NCBI GenBank assembly: GCA_030549775.1
Contig: CM060175.1
Coordinates: forward strand, 32,467,262 to 32,531,261
Reading direction: 5' to 3'
Source of the DNA: Tamarix chinensis
Taxonomy: Eukaryota; Streptophyta; Magnoliopsida; Caryophyllales; Tamaricaceae
Length of the DNA: 64,000 nt
Below are positions 1 to 11,559 of the stretch, piece after piece. The notes under the pieces were generated by a model. It did not search any database. It worked only from the letters and a program-made list of their open reading frames with translations, and was not told the origin of the DNA. A program made the translations under genes and the position numbers. Positions within the stretch are counted from its first letter, which is position 1. Each line of letters begins with the position of its first letter.

Positions 1-1205
1 TAATTTTGTTATTCCTAAATTTAAAAAAAATCCCAAAATACCCCAAGCACCTCACTTATCTTTTTTTCTTTGTCCCTTTTCTTCCTTTCTTTTTCCTTTA
101 TTACTTTTTCTTTTTTTTCTTTTTTTCCCCTTCGTCAGATTGGGTCATGCCTAACATAACCCCCCTCCTCTCCTTTTCTTCCTCATGTGGCCCACTCCCC
201 CTTTCTTCATTTTTTCTTCCCTTCCTATGGTCCAACCCTGCCCAACTATTCATCCCTTTCTTTCCATTTTTTCCCATTCCTTTTCCCTTCTTCCCCTTTT
301 ACCCTTATCTTCAACCTTCCCCCTAATTAACGAACAAACATGGTTGCTTTGCAGTCATGGCTCTCCCTCTCCCCTCACCTTCTCCTCGTCCTGACCTGGA
401 AGGCATGCAATTAGCACCACTCTATACTAGTCCCTACCCCTCCATAGCCCCAACATTCCCACCTAACCCCCTATAACCCAGGAAAAAACCTTACCCTATC
501 CTCTGGTCATGTGAGTTGTATCAACCTACACATCTGCTGATAACCTATCACCCCCTCCCCTTTATCTTCAACCTTTATTTTCTCACTTCCCCTAACCTTC
601 TCCCCTATATACATACCCCCTGTACCTCCAATTTCTTCTCTTTTTCCTACCATTCTATAACTCCCTGGCTCCCTCACACCCTCTCTTCAGACATCGCCAC
701 CATCACCGTCGCACCAAGCCACTATTACCACACCCACCCTTCCTCTTCCCTATACCACCCTCCACTAAATAAGACATCCCTTTCCCATAACTCACCTTCC
801 TCTTTTGTCCCCACCTATGTAAATTGGGTAGCTCAATATGCCCTTTTGCACCCATCACCACCACTTACGCCGCCTCGCACTACTACCACTACAGTAACCA
901 CCACCCCCACTACCTCCTTTCCTACCTAGAAAACCTCCCCTATCTTCCCATGCCACCAATTTTCATTTTCTCTCCCTACTTTCCTCTCCTTCACTCTCGA
1001 CCACCACTACCGTCAATGTTTGCGCCACAGCCATAAGACACCACCACCACCATCACTACCTCCTCTAACCCTAAAACCCTGCCACCCAAGAAAACCTAAC
1101 TTACCCCACTTTTATAGCCCAAAAATCCCTCCTTTTCTATCACCACCACCCTTGCACTGCCACCGCCACCCTAGCCTACTACTCCCTCTCTATTTGTGCC
1201 CTTAA
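1..1205 (+). other. pyrimidine-rich upstream part of family M LTR
   Basis: Strongly C/T-biased sequence with few G. It opens long frames rich in Pro, Ser, Thr, His and Phe, but these have no domain and overlap one another in different frames, so I do not call genes. The same kind of segment lies at the same relative place in the other giant LTRs (about 18580-19740, 43400-44680, 45450-45720, 46970-47780, 58150-59056). Confidence 0.65.
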
Positions 1206-2669
1206 CCCTTGTATTTATTTGGTATAATTTATTTTAAATATTTTATTATTACTATTATTATTAATCTCATTACTAATATTTATTTAGGAAAAATAAAAGA
1301 AAAAGGAAAAAGAAGTAGGAAGAAGGTTTAATGTTTAGTGTACCATTTTTATAGGTTGTGTACCAAACCCTTCATATAAGGAGGCATAGGATTTGTGCTC
1401 CAAGTCTAGTGTCCTATTAGGTAATATATGGTCAAGGCCTTGTTTTGCTATGATTTTTTTCTCATGGGTGTAATGATATGTGTTGTGTTTTATAAGCAAA
1501 TGTGAACTATAAATGTGTGTAGTCCAGTTCACTTTGCATGGAGCTAAGGTATGTTGTGTATGGTTTATGATAACTGTAATATGAGTGTTCTGACTTGGTA
1601 TTTATGACATGATCTAATGTATAGTTGTTATGGTATGACATGCATCCTAGGAAGCCTTAGGTGGGTTGAGAGGTTATGGGGATCTAAAAGAAATAAATAG
1701 AGTGGAGTGAGTAAGAAGAAGTGAGAAAAATCATAATTACCTTATGACTTATGGGTGATAAAATAAAGGAAGAATAATTATAAAATGAAGGGTTAGATTA
1801 AATCTTACATGGGAAGTGCAAGGCTTATATGGGGTGTTTAGTCTTTTCATGGGGAAATTTTTTACACTGGAAAAGTTAGTTTAAGATGTAAACATAATGA
1901 GAAAGGAGTATTTTGAGTAATTGGAGCCCTTGGGGAAAAGATAGCATGTGGGTTGGTAGAAGTGTGCATGAGAGCTTAACAAGGGTGTTTGGGGGGAGAC
2001 ACTAAGTATAGAGTGATATGAGAGAGTTTTAGAGAATGGTTGGAATTAGGGTTGATATTAGGAGGGCCTTTTATGAAGGGTGTGAGTCAAGTGGAAAGGA
2101 GGATGGAGTTTTGTGTGATGGGACAATGTAAAAGAAAAAGGGAAGTATTATAGTTTTGGGTGGCCAACTAGGGTTTCTTTATCACATATGGAAGATCGAG
2201 AGTAGGGTTGTAAGGCTTTGGGTAGGGTGTGTGGAGTGATGGTGTTAGAGTCAAAGGGGAGTATGGGCTATGTATGGAAAAGAGAGGTTAAGACCACATA
2301 GGATAGAATAGGGTTTCTAAGGGGGAAATCCTAGTGAGTGATGGTCAGTCGAGGTGGAAAAATGGGAAAGTGGACCTTAACCCACATGCATGGGGGCTTT
2401 TAGACACGTGATGTGTAGGGAGGAATGTGAACAAGATGTATTGGAGTCTTGGGGAGTGTAGAGGTCACAAGCTATGGATCGAGTCAGGTAACAAGTCTAG
2501 GGTGGAGGTGTGATGATGAGTTGGGAAGTTCTTTGGGGCATGAATGTCTAGCCAAGGTTTACTTGTGGAATAAGATATGAATAAAACACTAATTAATTAA
2601 AATGAAATATTATTAATCCAAGCTTATGTTATCATCCTTTCCATTCCACCAGCTATAATAGTGGCAAGG

Positions 2670-2972
2670 TGTAATACCCCAAATTGAGCGGAGTGTTATA
2701 AGAATTGATTTGGCTACTTATATCAACATGGTATACCATCCTTTTGGGGATTCCATCCTAAAACTCCACAGTTAAGCGTGCTGACCATGGAGCAATTTTA
2801 GGATGGGTGACCTTCTGGGAAGTTTCATAAATTTTCTGAAATTCTCTCAGGAAGCGCGTGAGTGAGGACAAAGCGTGCTGAAAGGACTCGTGTTGATCTG
2901 TGGGGTCAGCCGATCAATCGAAAAGCACTTCAAGGTAGCCCCCGTGTGGTCGTGTCGACTCGGGGTGTTACA
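2670..2972 (+). repeat. Cassandra 5' LTR
   Basis: 303-bp direct repeat with its partner at 3121-3424, with TG...CA ends. It includes the 5S-like block at about 2730-2823. Confidence 0.92.
2730..2823 (+). promoter_or_regulatory. 5S rRNA-like block (pol III internal promoter remnant) in Cassandra 5' LTR
   Basis: Contains CTCCACAGTTAAGCGTGCT and GGATGGGTGACCTTCTGGGA, near-matches to the box A/intermediate element and box C of plant 5S rRNA genes. Such blocks are an established feature of Cassandra LTRs. The first part and the region between the boxes diverge from real 5S rRNA, so this is not a functional 5S gene. Whether pol III still recognises it cannot be read from sequence. Confidence 0.88.
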
Positions 2973-2974
2973 AA

Positions 2975-2986
2975 TGGTATCAGAGC
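2975..2986 (+). promoter_or_regulatory. primer binding site (tRNA-Met type) of Cassandra
   Basis: TGGTATCAGAGC lies two bases after the 5' LTR and matches the usual plant initiator tRNA-Met complementary site. Confidence 0.9.
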
Positions 2987-3109
2987 AAAAACCGCGACCA
3001 TGAGCTGAACTTGGATGAGTCAGTCAGCCACCTAGTGGGACGATTCTTGGGATGAACTGTATTGAGACAGTCATTGGTTGAGGCACAACGAGGACGTTGT
3101 GTTATTTGA

Positions 3110-3120
3110 GTGGGGGTGAA
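3110..3120 (+). promoter_or_regulatory. polypurine tract of Cassandra
   Basis: GTGGGGGTGAA directly precedes the 3' LTR start, the position of plus-strand priming. Confidence 0.7.
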
Positions 3121-3424
3121 TGTAATACCCCAAATTGAGCGGAGTATTATAAGAATTGATTTGGCTACTTATATCAACATGGTATACCATCCTTTTGGTG
3201 ATTCCATCCTAAGAACTCCACAGTTAAGCGTGCTGACCATGGAGCAATTTTAGGATGGGTGACCTTCTAGGAAGTTTCATAAATTTTCTGAAATTCTCTC
3301 AGGAAGCGCGTGAGTGAGGACAAAGCGTGCTGAAAGGACTCGTGTTGATCTGTGGGGTCAGCCGATCAATCCGAAAGCACTTCAAGGTAGCCCCCGCGTG
3401 GTCGTGTCGACTCGGGGTGTTACA
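3121..3424 (+). repeat. Cassandra 3' LTR, with 5S-like block at 3181-3275
   Basis: 304-bp direct repeat of 2670-2972 ending TGTTACA. Box C-like part reads GACCTTCTAGGAAG, so one G of the canonical CTGGGAAG is changed in this copy. Confidence 0.92.
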
Positions 3425-3440
3425 AATATTCTACCCTAAA

Positions 3441-3760
3441 GATTCGTCCACTAGCTATAATCACGGCTAGGAGTGTTCTACCTTGAAGTAGTTAGTTTTA
3501 TTCCACTGGCTATTATAGTGAGGGTTTAAGGTTCAATAAACCAAACCTTGTATAGTAATAAATCACAGGAAAGACACTAACTACTTATAGTAGAGCACCA
3601 CATAGGTTGAGTTAAGTTAAGATGATTTCCGTTCCATCGGCTATAATACTGGTAAGATGTGTTCTACTCTGGAGTAGTTGTTTCCATACCATCGGCTATA
3701 ATAGTGGCTTGGTGTATTTTGCCTTGGTGTAACTATTTCCATTCCACCATCTATAATAGT
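3441..3760 (+). repeat. array of CCA(C/T)NGGCTATAATAGTGG-type units in family M LTR
   Basis: Imperfect units built around TTCCACCGGCTATAATAGTGG occur repeatedly here and just before the Cassandra insertion (2641-2669). Each unit has CCAC and GTGG as inverted arms. Equivalent arrays lie at 17440-17770, 21480-21835, 29635-29990, 41995-42425, 49235-49380, 50490-50660 and 51255-51590. Confidence 0.75.
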
Positions 3761-4300
3761 AGGGTTCCCGTACTCCTGTGGATATAATTTGAGAGATGTG
3801 TAAAGATAGAATTCAGAGCCTAAATTCTAATAATGGTGATATATTTGAATGATTTACTACATGCATTATTTGTCTTAACCATGTTATGCTTTGTCTTAAC
3901 CATATGGCTACCTTATTACATAACATACTAATCACACCTTTTATGGGCACTACTCATTTCCACAAGTAATGGGGCCTCCAAAGTTTATGTAAGTAAGAGA
4001 TGATTCTTATGATGATTTTGATGCTTATGATGCCTTGGGTGGGACTGAATAATGACCTATTGTACCTAATGTAGTGACCGAGCGGGTGTTCTCCAGACTT
4101 CTTATCTATTTTACTATCATCTTTATTTCCCCTATAGTGGGCAAGTTTGTATTTAATTTCCTTCCTATATTAACACTAATGTTTGTGTACTCTTATTTTA
4201 GTTATGGTTTTATTTGATTATTCACATTACTACTTTTAGTCCCTTAGCCTTGTAGTTAGTATAAGATTGGCTAAGGGTTGATCTTATATTGGTCATAGTA

Positions 4301-4317
4301 GTAGCACCCCCATTTTT
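4301..4317. repeat. target site duplication of LINE-A, left copy
   Basis: GTAGCACCCCCATTTTT matches 9256-9272. The T-run continues into the poly(A) side of the minus-strand LINE, so the inner edge is uncertain by a base or two. Confidence 0.9.
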
Positions 4318-4349
4318 TTTTAATAAAAGATGAAGTATTATATCAAAGA

Positions 4350-7300
4350 TCAAATGGTACAAATGAAATTGTAGAAGTGATCTACCCTTCCAATCAAACT
4401 TGCAAACTTTTCCCTCCTACTAGAATGAAGACAAAGAGATGACAGAGTCAAAGCAATCCTGTGAGCTACCCCTTTCAAATCCCAACTTCTATTGGAGAAG
4501 ATACAATTATTTCTAGCTCTCCAAATTTCATAAAGAGCAACAGCATAAAAACTTGAATAAAAATAAGAGATGACAGCTTTCCTATTTCTTCTTCTTGACA
4601 AAGAGGCAAAGACCCCTGCAATGGAGTTGTGCCTTACTCTGAAACCACCACCCTGACCTATAGCAGACCATATTTTCTTCAACTCAACACATTGACATAA
4701 AATATGCAACAAAGTTTCATTCTGAGTGCAAAAACAACACTGCTGGTTGATGGAAGGCAAAAAGGTGCTAATATGATCTTTAGTAGGAAGATTGGAATGT
4801 GTAGCTAACCATAATATAAATTTATGTTTGGGAGCTGCAAAACTGGACCACACAATTCTCCACCAAGCCACCTGAGGTGTAGCAAATCTGATAGAATCAT
4901 AAACCTCAGCAATGGAGTAGACTTTTTCCCTCTGCCAGTGCTGAAAAATAGGTAGGAGGACATCTCTGAAAGAAAAAAAATTTTGCAGTAACCCTGAAGT
5001 AGTGCAGGGTAGGCTGCATGAGATCACATCCTGCCTTTTGATATAGTAAGCATGCACCCATTTTATCCAAGGAGCATCCTTATCCTGAGATAAGTGCCAC
5101 AACATCTTCCCCACGGCTGCAATATTCCATGAAGACAGATCTAATAAGCCCAAACCCCCTTCTTTCTTTGGTATACATACCACTCTCTAGGCCACTAAAG
5201 CTCTTTTAGTAGGAGAAACTTTTCTAGACCAAAGGAAGGCCCTGCACAGGGCCACCACCTTATGAATAATCTTCTTGGGGAGAAGGAAAATTTGACTCCA
5301 GTAATAAGTTATAACTATGATCACTGATTGTAACAACTGAAACCTCCCAGCATAGGAAAGAAGCTTATTTGCCCAATGTTGCATCCGACCAGAAATTTTA
5401 TGAACCAACTCCAACATATCTGTAGCTTTGAGCCTGGAGGTATCAAGAGGGACACCCAAATACTTGAAAGGAAATTATCCTTCTTGAAAAGGAAGAACAA
5501 ATTTTATAGCCTGCTTTAAACTCTAATCAAAACCTCCCAGGAATACCACACTTTTAGCAGGGCTAATATGGAGACCTGAGCATGTTGAGAAATTGTCTAA
5601 CACCCCCTTAATTGCCTTCACAGAATCTACATCAGCATTGCAGAAAACTAAAAGGTCATCTGCAAAACTCAAATTAATAATATTCAGTTTCCTGCACTTA
5701 GGATGCCCCTGAAAATCATTCCTACTCCATAAGGATTGGAAAGACCTACTAAGATACTCCATGACAATAACAAATAGAAAAGAAGATAAAGGATCCCCCT
5801 ACCTAAGACCTTTTTTCCCTTTAAAAGGAGGCTACAAAACATTATTGATAGACAAGGAGTAAGAAGCAGAGGAGACACAAGCCATAATGACTTTGACAAA
5901 ATGCACAGGAAAGTGCAGGCCTAACATAACCCTTTCTAAGAAAGTCCAATCCACAGAATCATAGGCTTTCCTCATGTCAACTTTAATCATGCATCTAGGA
6001 GAAATATTCTTCCTATTATACATATGCAACAATTCATGGGCCAAGAGAATATTATCTCCAATTCTTCTTCCCTTCACAAAACCTGACTAAGATGGGTGGA
6101 TAATCGAAGGTAGGACAAATTGCAACCTCCTTGCCAATACCTTAGCCAAAACCTTATAAACGACATTGCAGCAAGCAATGGGTCGAAAATCAGCTAGCTT
6201 TATAGCATTTACAAATTTGGGGATGAGCACCAACTTAAACTGACCCAAAAAAAAGGGGACAAATTCTGTTTGAAAACTCCTTTTCACCACCAACTCTAAA
6301 TCACCTCCTACCACATTCCAAGCAACCTTAAAAAAAACCAGCAGTGAAACCATCTGGCCTAGGGGCTTTGAAATTTCCAATGGACCATAAAGCATCTTTA
6401 ACCTCCTGCATAGAAATGGGTCTTAAAAAATCATTCTGATTTTGAACTGAAAGACAAGGCCCCAATTTCAAAACTTCATCTGAAACAAAGCTTGTAGCGG
6501 CACCTCTATGACCTAGTAACTCTGTGTAGAAAGTCACAAAAGCCTGAGCAATAGCATTACTATCACAACAAATAGCCCCTGAGTCAAGCTGTATCTTTCT
6601 AATAAAATTATGATGTTATCGTGCCTTCATAACAGAGAAAAAATAATGAGAGTTTGAATCTCCCAACTACAGCCATTTAATCCCAGATTTCTGTTTGAGA
6701 AAACTTTCCTCACAGGAAGCAATGAATTTATATGTCTTCAAATTACATTTCTCTTCATGTTGTAGAGATAAACTGGAAGGATGCAAAGACAAAGCCTCTT
6801 GATTTTTCTTCAGCTGTTCTATAGCCTATTGCACCTTAGAAGAAAGAGCACCAAAGTTCTGTCTATTAAAAACTTTCAGCTTGGACTTAACAATCTGAAT
6901 ATTGATCTGAAACATTTTTAAAATATTGATGTAGGAAATAGACTTCCAACAACCAGCCACCAGAGGAAGAAAATGTGGATGCAAGGTCCACATATCATAA
7001 AACTTGAAATGACTTTTAAACTGAGGTGGAGAATCATCTAAAGAAACCAAAGAAGGGTTGTGATCAGAGAAAAGAGTCTCTTTAAATTGAGCATAGGACA
7101 GAGGAAACTTGGATGACTAGGGAATATTAACCATAACCCTATCCAACTTGGCCATAATTAAATTTTCCCCTAAAATTCTATTAGACCAAGTAAATTTAAT
7201 GCCTGAATACACAAGATCATGAAGCAAGACAGAGTTGCAATAGTCAACAGCTTCAAAACATCAGAAATGTTGTTGACATTTCCTTGAAACTTCTCAGCAG

Positions 7301-7898
7301 GTTGGAAGACAACATTAAAGTCTCCCAAGACAATCCAAGGATCATTAACCACCTGATAATCTTGTAAAGCCTGCCAGAGAGCTTGTCTATCAACACCTGT
7401 ATTGAAACCATAAACAAAAGAAGCATAGAAATGCAAACTAGACTGAACAGCAAAAACAGAAACATGCAACATTTGCTCATTATAGAAGATGAGATGAACA
7501 TCCCAAACCCTTTGATCCCAGAGACACCAGATCCTCCCATTTGGATGAGAGCCATAATTGTCCAATCTGCTCCATTGAGCTCCCAGTTTCTCACCAATGC
7601 CATTAGCATTAACACTTTTCACTCTAGTCTCCAAAAGTCCAAACAAAGAAATTGTATACACTGAGAGGCAGTGCTTTAACTCCTTTTGTTTGTAGGGCTT
7701 ATTTAGCCCTCTAACATTCCAGGCTCCTAGCATGGGATCTTGATGGGGATCCAAAGGAATACTAGGGTCAGACCCCTGAGAGAACAAATTACCTGTATGA
7801 TCTAGGGGATTATCAACAAGGGGACTTAAGCAAGCAAACCTGTTCCCTGATAAAGCAGTGGCTAAAGTCTCTTTGCCCTTGGAAAAGGGTCTCTGCAC
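4350..7898 (-). pseudogene. LINE-A ORF2 region: endonuclease, reverse transcriptase, zf-RVT (decayed)
   Basis: Minus-strand pol of a plant L1-type LINE. Endonuclease starts near 7733 (MLGAWNVRGLN), with catalytic-type motifs LLETRV, YGFN, GDFNVVF, KLDRVMVN and SDHNP. RT starts near 6351 with PRPDGF, then IPK, DFRPIACCNVVYK, KVDMRKAYDSVDW, GDPLS and an intact FADD box at 5655-5666. The last uninterrupted block, 4350-5183 (277 aa), holds GGLGLLDL and the CxxC...HxxxxC zf-RVT motif. Breaks: a frame change near 7200, another in an A/T run near 6330, and in-frame stops such as S-TAG-SGFVKG near 6090 and VA-TAG-RVV near 5186. Known role of the family: target-primed reverse transcription in the nucleus. 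This copy cannot make a full protein. Confidence 0.95.
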
Positions 7899-8078
7899 AC
7901 CTCCAGAAGAAACATGTTTATCATTACCAAAACCATTCTCACTGCCAGGATCATGGATACTTGAACTAGGTCCAGGGATATTGGGATCAACCTACCTGTC
8001 CATCTCCTTATCTACCTTCTGTCTATCTTTCTGAGGCCCTGAGAGCCCCATGGGAACTTTCCTCCAATAGGTACCTCC

Positions 8079-9194
8079 TTACTCCCTTTTTGACTGTCCC
8101 TTAACTCTCATAACAAACTTAGCAGATATCCCATCATTCTGCACCTTAGTCCCCTTCTTACATTTATCAGTAGAATGTCCAGCCTCATGACAAACATTAC
8201 AAAAACTAGGCCTCCATTCATAGAAAATCCTTTGAGTCAGGACCTCTCCATCAGGATCAATTAAATCCATAGAATCAACCAGCTTCTTGGACACATCAAC
8301 TTCAACTAACATTCAGGCAAAAGAGATTCTTTCTCCAACAAATGTTATCCCATCCAGATGAAGAGGCCTGCCAATAGCACTCAAGGAATCCACATCCCAA
8401 TAATCCAAACGCAGGTTAACAAGCTTCACCCACAGAGGCATGAATTGAAACTTTTCCTTAGAGAATTGAAATCTCCTATGCCATTCCTTGAGGATAAAAG
8501 TCCTATTAAAGAAATACCAATAAGGTTTGGATAGCACCCAATCTCTGTCCTCTTGAGAATCAAATTTGAAAACTACAAACCCTTGGTCATGAAGCAACAC
8601 CTTTGGTTCTTTAACCCCTAACCAGTTTCTCTTCACGTACCCAACCATTTGAGGCATGGTTGGACGAAATCCAATAACATAGCCAACAACAGCCCATTGC
8701 CAATCCTTACAATTCTTCTCCACCTTGTCTTTCTGCAGAGAAACATGAATCTTATCCCCAACCCTAACAGGAGGGACATACGTCAAGGATGATCCTTGAA
8801 ATGGAAATATATTACCCGCAACCAAGTCCTTCCAAGATGTAGTCAAGGATCGAGGCTGCAACCCCTTGTCTACCAGCATCTCTCGAGAATCCATGTCATA
8901 AGAGCCATGCCCCCTATCATCAATAGGGACAATAGAATCGGTAATCTCCTTGGAACAAGAACTGTTAACCCTATGAATTTTTTCCTGATCGACATTAACC
9001 TATGCATGAACCATGCATATATTCCCATCTTGTGATAAGGCCTTATCAGATTCACCAAAAGAGGCGTGAAAACCCCTACCCAGATCAATCTTTTCAACAC
9101 CAGAATTTGAACTCCCTGAAGCCATCTTCTTCTTCTTAGATGTTGTCATTGCACTCCTCGTGCGAGCCATGGAGGAAGAAAGAGGAGGGAGCAT
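8079..9194 (-). pseudogene. LINE-A ORF1-like region: DUF4283 and CCHC zinc knuckle
   Basis: The start codon at 9194 opens a basic N-terminus (MARTRSAMTTSKKKKM). A DUF4283-like region follows (about 8313-8894), with FRPTMPQMVGYVKRNW, FKFDSQEDRDWVLSKPYW and MPLWVKL motifs typical of plant LINE nucleic-acid-binding N-termini. A knuckle CNVCHEAGHSTDKC (C-x2-C-x4-H-x4-C) lies near 8160-8200. In-frame stops occur at about 8997 (TAG after VHA), 8313 (TGA after ISFA) and 8079 (TAA). All three lie in the same frame as the endonuclease, so ORF1 and ORF2 may have been one long frame. Role is RNA binding and RNP assembly by family knowledge. Confidence 0.9.
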
Positions 9195-9255
9195 CTAGGG
9201 TTTTCAACAATTCATTACCTTACTTGTCTCCTCTTTAGTGGAAAAAATTGGGTGT

Positions 9256-9272
9256 GTAGCACCCCCATTTTT
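9256..9272. repeat. target site duplication of LINE-A, right copy
   Basis: Second copy of GTAGCACCCCCATTTTT (see 4301-4317). Confidence 0.9.
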
Positions 9273-9331
9273 AGTGTATGGTTTTTTGTATCAAAAAAAA
9301 ACTTTCAACTATAAATTTTGGGGGTTTTACA

Positions 9332-11559
9332 ATTACTACCACATCTAGTGTAAATAGGCACCAATGTCTCGCACACACTAAATTCTAAAGCTAAGTAAAA
9401 TAAGAAAACACACAAAAAGTATTTATTAACTCAAACTAATAAGAAAATATTAAGGAAACTCGAAACCAATCAAATAAAAAAATGTTATTATAATTAAAAT
9501 CATGAAAAGAGTGGACTAAAACAAGTACGATAAATGAAACTCTAAAAGTCGCCACTAATAATCTCCAACCTCCCTTAGAAGGAACACTACAATGTCAACC
9601 ATATGTTCTAGAGGGAAACCAACTGCACCAAAAATCTTTCCAAGGTCTTTGAACCAGCACTTAAAAACAATAAACTCCTCTTAATCTTCAAAATTTGGTG
9701 GATCACGCTGCATAACCTGCCGCAACTAGTCCTCCTCATGAACATGCCCATGAGACTTTGCCTTAGCTTAGGCTTGTGCATGAGCTTGTTATGCTTGTAT
9801 TTGTTGGTGAGTATGTCCCATGTTAAACAAGATATGCTCTAGCTATTTCATATGCATGCTACGAGACAATGTGTTACAAAATATAAGTAAGTTTAGGTTA
9901 AATCTTAAGAGTCATCATACTATAGTACTGAATTCACATGAGTAAACTTCCAGCTTAGAGGCTAGTATGATAATGAATGCATACAAAAATTAATCATAGA
10001 AGTATAGATTCCTTAGAATATTGCCACTTAATGTCACACATTACTAATAATGTATGGGACAATATAATGCACATATACACCTCAACCCTTCTTGCTCATT
10101 TGATAACGTTTTAGTGATGTAGGAGCATCTATGGATTCTCATGATAACAAGGATTTGATAATATTATTAATGGAGCCTTTTATAATATGTGTCTTTGATG
10201 ATAATATGACTATGCTAACCATAAAATTTGTATTTTTCAGTAATTCTTAAAGGTATATAGCATATTTACAAAGAGAAGCTTTACACACTTCAAGATGTCA
10301 ACACATTTAAGCTTTCATATGTTACAAGTTATGATAAGTAAAATGAGATATTATTCATGGAAGTTAAACTTACAAGTTAAGAAGATATAGTTATCATTAT
10401 TATGTAATTTAGGGCTTTTGTTAGTTTTTTTAGGCAATTTTTAGCTATGTTTATTTGTCATAACTTTTTCAATTGATTTGTGTAATATATAGGCAAGTGA
10501 TATGTTCCTATTATTAGTTAGTGTGCTAGTTATCCATGCATGTATTACCTTTGCTACCTTAGTGTGTTACATAGCAAAGTATGGCTACCTATATAAATAT
10601 ATGTTTTGACACTTTATAACATAGATGATGAGTTAAATATTTTGGAAGCAATTACAAGCATGACACTTGGCTATCCTTTCTCTCTTTGTGTGAAAGTTGC
10701 TGACTAAGACTAGTTGGTATAATCTTAAATATAGTACCTTGAATGTGTTATAGGAGAATCATTCAAATTTATCTTCTTGATGAATTCTTATTGAATCTAG
10801 TTTGAATATTCATAAAATTATTTAAATCTCGTTTGAATCTTACTTCAATATTCTCCTTCTTCTTCTTAAACTTCAACTCACTAAATCACCTTTCCTTCTT
10901 CTAACCTTTGAATCTTCATTCTTCTAATAAGATTCACACTGTCAAGGTTTTTAATTCAATAATCTTTAAAACAACTAAATCGAATACCATTCTTTAAAAC
11001 ATATTGGAAATAAAATTTTGAAAATCTACCTTTCATACCAATTTCTATCACCCTCATTACAAAAAAAACTCATTGAAAAGTATGGGCATAAGCTAAATAT
11101 AATGAGCTCATTACCACTATGTCTAGTGTAAATAGGCACCATATTCCCTCTCTAACTAAATTTCATGCCTCATCAAAAAAATATTTTAAATTATATTTAG
11201 AATTATGTTGATATAAAATAAATGAGTTTTGGTTTTAAAATGGGCTTGAAATTATAATAAAAATATGAATTTTAGATGTACCAGCCAACTAGTTTACATA
11301 ACTGATTGACTGGTTTGCAAAAAAAATAAAGATTCTAGTTCTTGACAAACCATGCGACTATTTTGCCCAAACGGATCAACTGGTTGTCTTGAAATTTTAG
11401 ATCTATTTATGATTTTGATTCAAATTCCTCTCTAATGTTTATGAAAACTTCCATTTAGAGTCTAGTTATGATAATGAATATGTTTTAGTGTTCTGTGATT
11501 ATTTTCACATTATTTATATGATTATATGATTTTAATTAGCCAACATTTTTCCAAAAGGC
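9332..11559. other. non-coding, unassigned AT-rich region
   Basis: No coding frame, RNA gene or complete element seen. A segment around 9338-9395 (CTAGTGTAAATAGGCACCA) recurs near 11122-11145, so the stretch is probably old LTR-derived DNA. Motifs like GATTGACTGGTTTGC near 11300 resemble the repeats at 12560-12960, which suggests that the G1 LTR may begin within or near this region. Confidence 0.4.

Larger units (their letters stand above)
2670..3424 (+). mobile_element. Cassandra TRIM retrotransposon, complete two-LTR copy
   Basis: Short non-autonomous LTR element: 5' LTR 2670-2972, internal 2973-3120, 3' LTR 3121-3424. Both LTRs start TGTAATACCCC and end GGGGTGTTACA. A tRNA-Met type primer site follows the 5' LTR and a G-rich TGGGGGTGAA precedes the 3' LTR. 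Each LTR contains a 5S rRNA-like block, the hallmark of the Cassandra family. By eye the LTRs differ by about six substitutions and one single-base indel in about 303 bp, roughly 2 percent. No coding capacity, as expected for a TRIM. Flanking five-mers (CAAGG left, AATAT right) do not match, so no target duplication is visible. Confidence 0.93.
4318..9255 (-). mobile_element. LINE-A, near full-length L1-type non-LTR retrotransposon
   Basis: About 4.94 kb, antisense to the family M LTR it sits in, and flanked by a 17-bp duplication. On the minus strand the order is DUF4283-like region and CCHC knuckle, APE-type endonuclease, reverse transcriptase, zf-RVT, short 3' UTR and A-rich tail (T-run at 4313-4320 on plus). 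The coding region is broken by several stop codons and at least two frameshifts, so the copy is dead. Removing it restores the LTR end (TAGCACCCCCATTTTTAGTG) seen in other M copies. Confidence 0.95.
1..9331 (+). mobile_element. giant LTR, family M, left copy (5' end outside window)
   Basis: Non-coding LTR-type sequence that ends in GGGGTTTTACA at 9331. It reads as a pyrimidine-rich stretch, a short TTA tract near 1230-1265, a G-rich middle part (1330-2600) and a tandem array with ATAATAGTGG motifs. The same order recurs in 45447-52222 (plus) and, reversed, in 39564-42976. The body is interrupted by a Cassandra TRIM (2670-3424) and a LINE (4318-9255); without them about 3.6 kb remain. The 5' end and its target duplication lie outside the window. 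No internal domain or primer site follows the 3' end, so it may be a solo LTR. Superfamily is inferred as Ty3/gypsy-like from the TGTTACA terminus only. Confidence 0.7.

Noticed and set aside
516..1205. Long plus-strand frames (for example 137 aa at 516-929) as genes
   Set aside because: Sequence is pyrimidine-biased and opens frames in several phases; no domain, and it lies inside a repeated LTR segment.
2730..3275. Two 5S rRNA genes
   Set aside because: Only parts match 5S rRNA and both lie in the LTRs of a Cassandra TRIM; the 5' third and the linker are not 5S.
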